From the NCBI RefSeq assembly GCF_020740795.1, contig NC_067285.1:18581241-18645240 (forward strand): a DNA stretch of 64,000 bases, written 5' to 3'. The notes beneath the pieces are model-generated. The model made no database searches, was not told where the DNA came from, and saw nothing but the letters and a program-made list of their open reading frames with translations. The stretch comes from Apus apus. Lineage: Eukaryota; Chordata; Aves; Apodiformes; Apodidae. Shown here one piece after another: positions 48,501 to 60,256 of the stretch. Position 1 is the stretch's first letter. Every line of letters begins with the position of its first letter. The position numbers and the translations under genes were made by a program.

Positions 48501-51500
48501 CCCTGAGCTTCTCCATATGATATACTTTTGACTGACAAACAATGGCAGTAACAAACAAGAGGGAGGAAATTAAGAAACACGTTATGGCCAAGGGTTTGAT
48601 TTCTACAGAGCAATAAAGACCAGACATTAGCTGTGATCAATGGCTACCTCACTTCTGTTGTCCACCACATAGAGCTTTTTAAGGATATCTTCAAATAAAT
48701 CTAATTCACAAGGTGTTCTGTATGAGGAGAAGTGGGGGAGTTGCAGACTGCAAGCTTGATAGAGATGGACAATGCTGGGGAATGACATCTACCTGAATCT
48801 GTGCCACTTCAAGGATGTAGTGGGAAAGGCAGTCTTGTTTCAGATTCCTCCAATAAAATTGATTTGTCTTGTGATGCAGGCAGAGGTTACTAATGTAGTC
48901 AAAGTTGAATGCTTTGGCTGTCACTCAATCATGCATAGTGATGATTTTACTAGCAAGGTGACTATGCACTGAAATGCAGCTTCTGCTAATTGCCCTAAAT
49001 TAACACTGCCTCCATGGGAAAGACCTCAGGCCTGATCTGTCAGAAAGATAACATTGGTTCTAACATTCCCTAACCTTATTTAAGTATCTTAAACCATAAT
49101 GTAGGTGCTTAAATTTCTGCTGAAGGAGCTAAAACAGATGTCTACATACTTAAAACTGCATATAAGAGCTTAAAGAGAGCAGGAAGGTAACTAGAAACAT
49201 ATTTAACTCCCTCATCTTCCTTGTTTGTCCATAAACATCTCTTCACTCACTCTGCTTAGCATTCGAGAGCAAGGCAAGAACAGCCCCACCATGCAGAGAC
49301 TGGGATTTTTGAGAAGACACTGGAGTGAAAGCTTTCAGCTTTCCATGCACGAGCAAAATCACAGTCTTCTCAGGTAGATAGTGTATTTGCAGGGAATCTG
49401 CATGGAAATTAATGATGAATGGTTGTTCTACTTTAACTTGGAGTTTTTGAAGATTGCCTAGTGACTTCTGGTGCTTTTCACTCTTTGTTAAATGTAAAAG
49501 GAGAAAAATAATATAATTCTAAACCCAAAGCAGGGCAATTGGCTTGTTTATGCCTATTATGTTCCATTAAAGATGCAATATCTGCTGTATCTCAAGAGAA
49601 ATCCCAATTTATTTATGCCTAGCATAAGGACAAATATTCGTTAGCACCAAAACAGGATGCAGTTAAGTCTAATGTCACCAACATTGCTCATATTATAAAA
49701 AAAGTAAATGGTGATTACTTTGAGGCAGAACTGGATAATTTGTTCAAGTGGTTTTGTTTTATGTGCATTCAAAATTTGTTTCCAAACAAACAGAAATTCA
49801 AAAGTAAAGTGCAACATATTAATGCATTTGAGGAATAATATAAACATGCCTGTTTGTCTACTAATCACTAGTCATTGCTGCCAGTGACTAGCAGTCTGAC
49901 ATCAAATGATTCCCTTATCATTAAAACAAAAACACACAAATCCCAGCTGAAATTTCTACCCAGAAACTTACGAGACTTTCTTGTGGAAGTTACATATCCA
50001 ACATTTCATGTTCCCTCTCTCTTGATGGTTGAATAGCCAAAGAAGAATTCCCTGGATGCATCAAATTTTTACTACACCAGTGCAAGGGATCATTCTGTCC
50101 TCTGGTGACAGCACATCAAGAGAATGCAACTCAGCTGGTGACCCGCCCAAAGATGGTAACAGGGACATGAACTACCTGAATTACAAATTACTATGGGGCA
50201 CTGCATGTACATTCTCAAAAAAGAGCAACTCATGTTTTTCAGGAATTAATTCCTTATAGAAGCTCAACCTTTCCACACTTAAAGCACATTTTCTTGAAAT
50301 ATTTATTCTGCTGAAGAAACTTATTTTACACCTAGGAACAGAACAGAAAAAAGTTTCATCCATTCCAACAACCACATTCCTTAGTGGGTCATTTGGAGGA
50401 AACAATCTACAGACCTTCGGCCAAAAAGAAACTGACTTCTCCTGCCCAGGGGGAAAGCAGCAATGGACACTGAGCCATGGAAGATACAAAGTGGCTTTGA
50501 AAGAGCATCATGTACTCATAGTGCTCTGTACCTGTAGAAGCAGGTACTAGCTATGAGCAGTGTGTTATAATACTTATTTCCTGAAAATACTGAATGTGTT
50601 TGTCACTTCCATATTTGGATATGGCCCAGAATTTCCTACATCACTGGTTTTAATCTGCACTCATATCAGCCATCACCACTTAGGCATTCTCCCCTTAACG
50701 AAGTTCAGGATTTGAGATGAGGTAGGCAGACAAACAATGGACAGTTTTCTTGCTGCTAACATGGAGAGACATAAGGACTTCTGTACTCTCAAAGAGCTAC
50801 CCAGATACTAAAGGTAACTGCAGCCAGCATAGCTTTTAAGAGAGAAATCAACAATATCTCATCAAAAGACAGATTCTTTCCTTAAATCTATCTTCAGAGC
50901 CAGACGCCAAGCCTTTAACACTACTATTCTTGAAATACTAATAAACTGCTTAAATCACCAGACAGTGAAGATCTTCTTTCCCCCCCATTCACCATCCAGC
51001 ACAGAAAGTGACCTTTTTGCTACCCACAGAGACAAGTGTAGATTCTCTTGTACCAATGTGGGGAGAAGCCGAAGAGGAAATCCTGATGTCCTGCCCTTCC
51101 TCTCTGAAACAATGAGGCTGTTCATTCAAATGTCTCCCTAGACTGCAGCTGTTGCTGCATGGAAAGAAATGGGGTCTGTGGCTGTATTAGCAAAAATGGT
51201 TAAATTAAGTTTCCCAGTTCTTCCACCACCTCCAAAACTGCATCTGTTCTATGCAGGATGCAAAGGACTTATTACACTTTCCTGACAGCAGAGTAATTAA
51301 AACAAGACAATATACATAGGCAGACGAGCAAAGCATGAGATCACCTCTACTACAGCAACTGAAAGCAAAAGCAAATCTGTCAACTCTGCCACTTCTCCTC
51401 CCATCCGCTTCCTTTGATTATTATTTTCAAACCCAAGTACCTTAAGATGCTGTACAATTACAAAGCAAATACATTCAGAAAAGGCAAAGCTAAAAACCAG

Positions 51501-54500
51501 GAACTGACTACACCAAGCATCCTGTCTTGCTCATTTCATGTCCTGCTTTAAATTACATAAATATTGATACAGGAAAACATTAATATTTTAGAATACAACA
51601 GAAACATTCTGTTTTGTCTGTGCTGCCATTCCTTTAATATAATTTGACTTCCTAATTTCTTTATTGTGCAACCTTAAATTTACCTCTAACACAGGTATTC
51701 ATGTTCATATTCTTACAAACACTGGCTAAAGATTGTGCTCCATCTCTTGATTTAGCAGTAGAACAAATAAACAGGCTGATTTCCAGAAGTGCAGAACACC
51801 TCTTGCAGAGCAGAAAATGTACTGCTCTGTACCATGACACCAGCAGAAGAAGGAATTTAAGGTGAACATGACACAACCTGAGAGTAGCTGGGATCTGCCT
51901 CCCAAGTCCTGAAACTCTGAGTGACAGAAATCTAAACATCATCTGCAAAAAAAACCAAAACTAAGTTTCCTTTGCCTTAAAATCACATACAGTCCCAGGA
52001 GAGCTAAGAATACTTTGAAATTTCAATGGTTTAACTTCCCCTGAAGTAAAACTATTCAGTCCCTAGTGTTTCACACCCCCCACTCCCCAATAACCACAAT
52101 GCCCTTGGAAGTGTTGACCCCATTTTACTGATATGAATTACTCACAATGGCTTCACTTGAACAAAGTCCAACAAGCTTATACAGAGTACAGATCAACAGG
52201 AGATACAACAACATTGGAAGAGAGTTGGACACACTTTACCCTTTCTTCATGGGCACTGCATTTTTGCTCCTTCATCACACATGCCACCTTCAAAGAATAA
52301 CACCCAGCCATTTTCTGAAGCTGCTTAGGAGCTTTCTAATTTATCATCATGTGCTTCAAAGGTATTTTAAGACACAGCTGAATGTATCAGAATGTGCAAC
52401 AACAACAAAGTCAGGCTGCCTGGGATGTTTTGTTCGTACCATATGACAACCTACACAGGAAAAATTCGAGCAGCCCTGTCTCAGTAAAGGAACTTTATCA
52501 ACATAGAGTCTTCCAGTGACTGAGATGCTTACTAATCAGAGGAGCAGATAATATCATCCAGTGAACACTGGAGCCTTTGTTTAGGGTCACTCAGCCCTAA
52601 ACTCAGTGCTCAGAGAGCCAAACTCTCCCTAACGACATATTTAATCTGTTTTGTAGGTTTACTGCTTTCCCCCACAGCCTCCCAGCTCCTCTAGCACCTT
52701 TTCAAATGCTACAGTATCTCCACTGTGACTTACAGTGCTTCAGAGAACACACAGTAAGTATAGGCATCTCTTTCACCAGCTCATATAGATGTGAGCAATG
52801 AGACAAATGCAATATAGAGAAGTTTTCCCACAGGATGCTGAACATACTGAAACCCACATGCTCTGTGAAGAGGGTCCCTTCTCTCCCTGAGCACATTCAA
52901 CCCCAGCCTGGAGCTGACCTGTACAGAGAGGAGCTGTTAGCCAAAGCCAGCCAAGGAAAACAAGCAGACATCTCTTTCCACAGTCAAACTTAGCTTTCTG
53001 ACAGAGTTGGACCAAGTGATGAAAAGCACCTGATGATGCATATGAGCAGCTTTGCTGGGATTTATACAAATTTGTTCTGTGTTTGGCATAGGCGTTAGAC
53101 AATAAATAAGGCCTGTTAATCCCACTGAATGATGGAAATAAAAGATATATTGAACAATTGCCTTGTTCACTCTGCCTCATTCATTATCTATTTCAGATGA
53201 GATGAGGATCTGCTCTTGAAGCCAAATGGAGGTGGGACAGGGAGGACTGTGTGTCAAAGGACCATGTTACTGAAGTCCATACTATTATGGAAATATGCAA
53301 CAGGTTGAATTAACATGTCTTACATCAGAAATTTCACCTGGTAGCACAAAAGTGCATTTCCAAAAAGGTTGTCTTAGCACAATACAGTTTTTCTAATGTT
53401 ATTTTGGTAGTGTTTTGTTGGTGTATGTTTTGGTTTTCGTTCTAAAGAAATAAATAAAAATCCAGACTTGGTTCTCTGCCTTTGTAACAGCATCTGTTCA
53501 GAGTCAGAATCCTGAATTTTCCATACTGTAATAGATATTTTCTACTCAACACAAGAAATCTATCCACACAATAGAGAAGGACACACAGTCAAAAAACCCA
53601 ATGGGTTATCCATACGGGAGTACAAACATTTTTTAGACAATGAAGGCAAAAATATTGCAGGGTATTTTCAATAGCCAATGTGGGTGACAGATGGGGAACC
53701 AACTGGTTCTCTATGGTATATTTACCTGCAGCAACAAAGCTCATATGATCCCACTGACTGTGTGTTTTCCTCAGAACTCCCAAAGGCACCTGAACTTACT
53801 GAACAATTTCAACTAAATTTGAGAGACAGTTAAGATATTTTTCAAGTTGGTGAAGATTTTATAATTTTAAGATAAATCTCCCACCTGCTAACCCTCTGAA
53901 AGTTAACAGAGTGGAAAAATAATCCCTTTCAGGTGAAAAAGCACGTCAGATGGTCTCAAGTTGCTACTAAAATGTGACCTGTGACCTAAAAGTTTTATTG
54001 AACATAAAACAAGATCAAGATAAAAATTGAAAGAGAGCCTCTGTCTCTATTGACTGTGATTTGCAGCCTTGCTTTTAAAGGAACATAGGCCTAATTCTTG
54101 GTCTTCTCAGTTCCTTTGACTTGTTAAACATTTGTTCTGTGTGTTCCCACACCCATGCTTCCCAGTGTCTCAGATATGATCCTGACTTTTTTCCTATATC
54201 CTTAGCTGGCTGAAACACTTCCCAGTCATCTCCTACTTCTAGACTCTCCTAACTAACTGACAGGCCAGATAGTGATTTTATGAGAGGCCTGGGAGAGCTT
54301 TATTATTTATCTTTTTAACCTAAATAAACTATTTCATACTAGACAATTTGTCTCCAACTTTTATAAACATTTCCTATAACAGGCTTCAGATCAGGCTAAG
54401 GTTGTCTGAGACACAACGACTCTGATTACAAGTTTGTGTAAAATCATTCCTTAAAGCTATGGTCTACAAATACATATGACGTCGTGGACTATGTTTAAGG

Positions 54501-56997
54501 GTCAGCAAAGGTAATCCTAAGAACATACCTATAGGTTTAAATGCACTAACTGGAGATAGATACCTCTCCTAGAAAATTTCTACCTGAAACCAGAAAGGAA
54601 TTTAAAACCTCCAGTCTAAAACAGAGGCAACTGGGGAAAAAATGCTGCCATTGATGGTGATCTTCATATGGTACCTGGAATTCCAGTCTGTGGGAAATGA
54701 CAGTAACAGGCACAAGGAAAATGCTAGTGAGACACTTGCTGCAATAGCCATGCAGCACAAGGTCTGGACAGGAAGGAAAGATTTTCAATGGCTTATTAAC
54801 ATGGTAGGTCTAACCAGATCTCCCCCTGCCAAACACAGATGTGCAGGTAGAGTGGAAAAACATACCATCCTGACCATAACACCACCTTGCTGAAAACCCT
54901 GCCTCACTGCATGCAGGTGCCAAAGCTCTCCAGCTGAAGGCTGTCAGTATGGGAAAGCACAAAAAAGAAACTATGAACACTCGTGTTGTCTGCACTGAAG
55001 TCTGAGCAATAAACTGTGTCATCAGGAAACAGTATCAGTAGGTTCTCCAAGATCCAAGACCATGCCTATGGCACAGTGGCAGGCATCTGAAACTCAGCCT
55101 AGACTGTTTTCATGCACATACCAGATATGCACTTTTCAAGTAGAAATATTAGCTTTATAGTTTCCTACAAAAAGCTTTCTTTTTCAACCCAAATTTATAC
55201 CTACTTACCTGTTTCATCCCAGCATCTAATATGCTCATTGCTAAGTGTTACCCCAAAAGACATACAACTTCCCGAAGTGATGTGCAGGTGCATTCCATCA
55301 TCATGGATGAAATTCCCTATTGTTGTAATATCATTTTTCCTTATTGCAGCATAACACAGAATCAGTCTACTTTAAAAATACAAAAAGTCTTCACTGGGAA
55401 GCAAGAAATAATGACACATAGATGCACTCCACCTGACTGAAAAAAACAAATACCCCTAGTATAGAAGAAATTAAGCTTGGTAAAAGTGAGGATACCACAC
55501 AACTTCATAAACCTAAGAAAAGAGCAAGATCTGGGGCAGGACATCAGCAAACAAATAGACTGCTCAGATGAGCCATGGACTGTCTCAGCATTTTCTTCCC
55601 TGATGTTGCACGAAAGACACTTGAGTACACATTTCCCAAGGCTTTTTTCTTTGCCTTCTTGCACCTATCTGAGCTGGCAACAGCACTAAGCTATAGTATC
55701 CCTCAAGTAAAATCAAGAAAACATTTTTTAAAAATATACCAGCATCTCTGTAACATGACATGTTGTTTCATACTGAAAAGGAAACAGTCGTGGAGGAAGA
55801 AAAAAAAAAAAAAAGTGTAAGACTGAAATGTTGAATGGTTTCCCACAGCATTTCTTAATGTCAAGGGAGGAAGGTGCTGAATAGTTGGAGCAGGCATGTT
55901 TGCCTTTGTTAACATACCAGACATCTGTGATTCTGCTGCTTGCTGAGATGTGGAATCTCTCCCAGTTGTCCCAGCAGCTCAGAATCCTGACAGAGAAGGA
56001 GATGGTGAAAATAGCAAAGGAAGAGCAGCTGTGAGTTTTCAAACATAGTATCCATTTGTTCTGGATGCCCATAGCAAAAGAACCTTGATTTTTGGCAGTA
56101 ACCAGCCTGAACATGTTTCATTCAATTTGTTCTGTGATGTGACATGACACATTGATGGAAGGCAGCATGTCCATGCACACCAGTCTGCCCTAAAGTTGCC
56201 TAATCTCCGTTGATAACCATCAAGACAAGTGCACAAAAATTCAACATTTTTCTAAGAATCTTTTTCAATCAGAATCCAAGACTTTCTTCACCACACCCTT
56301 GAAAGCAAATTCTGAGCCTGAGGACTGGATTTGTGTGATAATGAGTTCTCATCAAGAGCTGTTAATGAAAAAAAGGACAATGAAACAAGTGGCCTCTTGG
56401 ATCAGACCAATGAACCATTTCACTTCATGTCTTCCTGCAGTGGCCAAAATAGAGGATGCTGGCAATGGCTACACATAGGTCAGTCAGTAACGGAACATCC
56501 TTGACAGCCAGGAGCCTTCTTTTTGATTTCTCACTTTGGAACTGAAGGGAATCCATTGCATTGGAGTTTCCTCTTTCTCTTCAATTAGACTCAATTGTCA
56601 TTATTTAATGAGCATTGTGGGTTTTTTAATGTTTTATTTGTCCTGCTTAAAATCTTCACATTTGCTTTCTCTCTCCTTGCTCATTTCTATGAGATTCTTT
56701 AATTCATGCTGTCTATGGCTCTGTTGAGGTTCTTTGTATCATTGCCATGCTAAAAGCAATCTGAAATTTCTCCTCTCTAGCTAATGCCTCTATTTGCTAC
56801 ATGCTTTTGCTTTAAGGACACAATCTTAAAAAATCATGCAGCTAGTCATGGTTCAAATAACTAACCTGAAAGAGAAAAGAGGCACTGCTATGTGAGTAAA
56901 GGCTTTGGTGAACATGCTCCTAAATGCCCAAATCAGTTTTTTAGTTAAGTCATAAAAATCAGTCCATCTCACAAACACAAACTGTGTTGTGTCAGTT

Positions 56998-57025
56998 AAA
57001 AAAAAAAAAAAGAAAAAAAAAAAAA
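56998..57025. repeat. A-rich homopolymer (A14 G A13)
   Basis: A nearly pure A run interrupted by a single G. It is a simple repeat. Confidence 0.85.
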
Positions 57026-58046
57026 GGAATGAGCACTTGCATATCTAGCTCCTTGGAATCTTTTCAGGGGATCCCCATTCTGAACCCACTACAATTATCC
57101 TGGCATCCCACTACAATCACAAGCTGCTGTACTGGTCTTTGTTTTGTTCCCTTTAGGGCAGTTTGATTACATTTTTGTACATGGGATGAATTCTACAGAG
57201 AATCAAAGTTTGACAGAAGGACAAATTTTTTTTTATCCTCTGATGGAGGAGAAGGAACAGCATTTTAATGTGTTTCTAATTGCAGACACCATGACTGTTC
57301 ATATGTGTAGCAATAAAAATAACCATAAACCTACCTAATCATTAAAGTAAAGTAAACAGCTCCTCTCTGTATCATCATACACAGGTACTGGAGTTGCTAA
57401 TAAACCAGGAAGAGCACTGAGGCACTGGAGGAGCATCTTTCCTATCTCCACAGTTTCTTAAACAACTTTAGAGGCATATTTTTATTAAGTATATGCAAGG
57501 CAGATGATCTTAAACCTCAAAAAGAGTCTGTATAATAATTGTGTGCTCTTCTAATGCTCTCCAAGGACCTATTCAGAGTCCATTCTGAAATACAATAATA
57601 TATCAAGAACTTCTGCAAACTTCCTCCTAATGAACACATGCCAATTTGAGACCAAGAATTCTGGCCTCAGAGGACAAAATAACCACTGCTCTTAGTCTCT
57701 GGGTGTTTTGCTACTTTATTTCAGAGTGATTCAAAATCTAATTAAATTTCTAAACTCTAATGAAATTACAGAAGAAAAATCATTTAGGATTATATTATAT
57801 ACAATTACTCACAGCTGAAAATTACAGTTAGCCTCTTTCACCAGGGTAGGGTCTCTTGAGAAATCCTTGTTACTCATGTAACATATAAATCTGACATTAC
57901 TCTCACTATTTACAGGTTGAAGGTAAAAGCAGAATTAATTAAACATATACATCCTGTCCAGTGGCCAGATGTTGGAGAGTGGGTAATAGAAGGAAGGTTT
58001 ATGATGACTATGCTCAAAAACACATATCCCAGTTTGGTCAATAATC

Positions 58047-58094
58047 AGAATAAGCCTACTACAAAGTAGGATTTTATTAAGCCTGGCTTATTCT
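58047..58094. repeat. 48-nt nested inverted repeat
   Basis: Outer arms AGAATAAGCC (58047-58056) and GGCTTATTCT (58085-58094) are perfect reverse complements. An inner hairpin, CCTACT-ACAA-AGTAGG, lies at 58055-58070 and overlaps the left arm by two bases. The two stems would compete or stack. No known element is recognised. Confidence 0.8.
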
Positions 58095-58167
58095 AATCAG
58101 TGCTTTTCCTTACTGGAGTTATGCTATGAATGAGAATAGTGAAGCATACACAGTGAGCAGTGCACAG

Positions 58168-58188
58168 TCAGATAGCCGAGCTATCTGA
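58168..58188. repeat. 9-bp perfect palindrome with facing GATA motifs
   Basis: Arms TCAGATAGC and GCTATCTGA flank a CGA loop. Each arm holds an AGATAG (WGATAR) site, so two GATA-factor motifs face each other. It could be a dimeric GATA site or a chance palindrome. It lies about 1.2 kb before the exon-like segments on the plus strand. Confidence 0.6.
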
Positions 58189-58562
58189 ACTATTTTGTGG
58201 AGAAGCAGTGACAGAATTCACCAAGCAGCTTTGGAGAGTTCAGCCAAATACTCAGATGTTTAGTTCCTTCTTTGAAATATGACCACTGACTTGGGGCGGG
58301 GGAGGAGGGAGAAGAAAAAAAAAAAAAAGAAAGCAAGGAGAGATTTGACATTCATGTTATTCCTTCCATAAGAGGTTCTCATGAACCTTGGAGCATGGGA
58401 TCATTCGCAGATGAAACATGTGATGTGCATAAACACTGGGGGCTTCTTAGGAGGATCCTGGTATCTTTTTCCTCCAGCTGGTGCAGAGGCTTTTGTTTGC
58501 TTGGTTTTGGTGTTTTGAACTGTGATCCTGGGAGAACCAGAAACAGAGAGCAAAAATGAACT

Positions 58563-58596
58563 ACACACATGTGCATGTGTGCGCACACACACACTC
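58563..58596. repeat. CA/TG microsatellite, impure
   Basis: Mixed CACACA, TGTGCA and GCGCACAC sequence of about 34 bp. It is an alternating purine-pyrimidine simple repeat. Confidence 0.75.
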
Positions 58597-59380
58597 GTGG
58601 GTCAAAGCATTGATAATTTTTATCACATCTACCATACTCAGTCAGTTCTACCTATGCCTCATACAGCAAAATAAGCCAGGAATCAAGCCCACCTCAGAGG
58701 ATATATGGGTCACCTTTACTTATATCTTTAGCCCCTCAAGAGTCTTATTTTTTGGCTAACACTTTGTTTTGCTAATCCCTCCACAAACACCTGGAAGTCA
58801 TAAACATGATTTTTCACTCACAGTTTGTCAGAACAACTAAACATTTGTGAATATCTTGCTCATTTGGAGCTATTTTTCCTCCAAGGTGGCCATACACATG
58901 CAGTCACTAACATTCCTTATGGTCTACAATAGTCCCATTAAAAACAGACTTCTGGAAGGAGGTCTTCACAACTATGATTTAACTCAGCAAGACAGATATT
59001 TCATCCAGCCTTAAGATGTAAGATTCTGCTGAGAACAGATTCCTCAGACATTCCCTCACTAACAGAAACAAAAAAATATTTTTTTTTATCTTACAGCTTC
59101 TCACTCAAGATATATTTCAGATTATTTTTGATTGCAGTATATATGCATCTACATGAGATGATGATACTAGACAGCAACAGACTAATATAAAGCAGAAAGG
59201 CAAATCAAGAATCAAGAGGTAAAAGCAACACAGAGACTCTTGAGTGCTGGGGCAGGGGTGGGAAAAGCCCATATCCTTGTGCCTTCCATTTCTGAAGAAT
59301 GGACCTGAAATGTGTTAGGAGAAATGGGTTCACTTAGCAAAAAACATTAATATTAACTTGTATGTTTTGTTATCATGCAG

Positions 59381-59496
59381 TCCTAGAACAAGTTAATCTG
59401 TTTGAAAAGATGAAGTTTCCTGGAGGACAGAAATATCTGGGTTTTCACTGTGATTCAAAGTATAAGTTTGACTCCTATCAGAAGTCCTATCTGCCA
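59381..59496 (+). other. Exon-like segment with both splice signals (116 nt)
   Basis: The left edge follows TATGTTTTGTTATCATGCAG, a fair acceptor, with a branch-like ATTAAC upstream. The right edge is CCA followed by GTAAGT, a consensus donor. Between them only one plus-strand frame is open, with stops in the other two; it reads through LEQVNLFEKMKFPGGQKYLG and ends SYQKSYLP-like at a codon boundary. I do not recognise the peptide. It could be a 5' UTR or alternative exon of the gene whose signal-peptide exon begins about 560 nt downstream, or chance. Confidence 0.3.
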
Positions 59497-60016
59497 GTAA
59501 GTTCCCGCATTTTAGTTCCTACTATGTCCAGACATTTTTCTCAGGTAGAAGCTCTTTTCCAGGAACAAGCTTGCAATGGTTTTGCAGCCATGATGAGACT
59601 CTGCTCCTGAAAACATTTATTAGGAAAGGGAAGTGTTCAGCCAAGTACTCTTATCCTCAAAACCTTATTATGGAATTCACATTGAGTTAAAAAAGAAAAA
59701 GTTGGCAATGTTGAGAGAGATTGTTTTAGAAGATTCTCCTTTTAAGACACAAAACCTACTTGCATCTCCATGGATTTACAAAACTTCAGCAGTGACCAGT
59801 TCAATGTGGTAGGACTTTTTCTATTTTACAGAAACAAATATGAGCATGTAAATATCTCTTAGAGAGCAAAACAGCTGACCCAGGCTGTAACTGTTGGCTG
59901 TCCACCTCCTCCCCAGTACATTTTCAAACATTTATATGTTGAACTTAAACCCTAAAAGGGGAACTTCTGTTTGTGAACGTTAACTACTCAGGATGTGACC
60001 ATCGTTTCCCAACGCA

Positions 60017-60026
60017 GTCACGTGAC
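60017..60026. promoter_or_regulatory. CLEAR/USF-type E-box palindrome GTCACGTGAC
   Basis: A perfect 10-bp palindrome identical to the CLEAR consensus bound by TFEB/TFE3/MITF, and also a strong USF site. It contains a CpG in a CpG-poor region and lies 91 nt before the ATG of the candidate signal-peptide exon. If transcription starts between 60026 and 60117, it would be a core-promoter site; otherwise it is intronic. Confidence 0.35.
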
Positions 60027-60116
60027 CTGCTGAAACTTTTTTTTTTTTTAAAGGTGCTGCAGAAGAGCAAAATTCAGAAAACTAGAGTGAAACCACTCTG
60101 TTATCAAAACTCCACA

Positions 60117-60171
60117 ATGACCTTACTAAGAAGCTGGATTTCAGTCCTAATGGCATTTCTTCTTCTCTTAT
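60117..60171 (+). CDS. Candidate first coding exon encoding a signal peptide; position suggests TMEM273-like gene (partial)
   Basis: The ATG at 60117 opens MTLLRSWISVLMAFLLLL, with a basic residue followed by a hydrophobic core, as in a cleavable signal peptide. The frame is cut by TTAT|GTAAGT at 60171/60172, a consensus donor, leaving phase 1; unspliced, it would stop three codons later. A long T run ending TTTAAAG with a following GTGCTGCAG gives possible acceptors (exon start 60054 or 60063), with an in-frame 5' extension. The intron begins with a U-rich tract, a type that can help U1/TIA1 use the donor. In human, TMEM273 is divergent from C10orf71 and encodes a small single-pass protein with an N-terminal signal, which suits this position and strand. 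I cannot find the membrane-spanning second exon before the window ends, so the name is not assigned. Confidence 0.4.
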
Positions 60172-60183
60172 GTAAGTGACTAC

Positions 60184-60256
60184 TTCTTTTTCTTTTTAAG
60201 AGTTTTGTGCTTTGGTTTGTTTTTTTTTTGTTGTTTTTTTTTGTTGTTTTTTTTTC
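60184..60256. repeat. T-rich tract downstream of candidate splice donor
   Basis: Runs of T broken by single G or C, starting about 13 nt after the candidate GTAAGT donor. It is low-complexity sequence that may act as a U-rich intronic splicing enhancer if the exon is real. Confidence 0.7.

Larger units (their letters stand above)
35444..58046. other. Long gene-poor stretch, no gene recognised
   Basis: No coding exon, RNA gene or named repeat is supportable. Simple features are an AAAAG-type tract (41782-41800), A15 (39669-39683), A25 (45537-45561), an A-rich tract (56998-57025) and a 15-bp direct repeat near 44.65 kb. Open frames up to about 140 codons (42218-42640 plus) have no family resemblance. 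By comparison with the human locus this is the region between the divergent 5' ends of CEFIP and TMEM273, so regulatory DNA is the most likely content. Confidence 0.5.

Noticed and set aside
57144-57338. Open frame after a strong acceptor-like TTTTGTTCCCTTTAG
   Set aside because: No good splice donor follows, the peptide has no recognisable features, and acceptor-like sequences are frequent in T-rich DNA.
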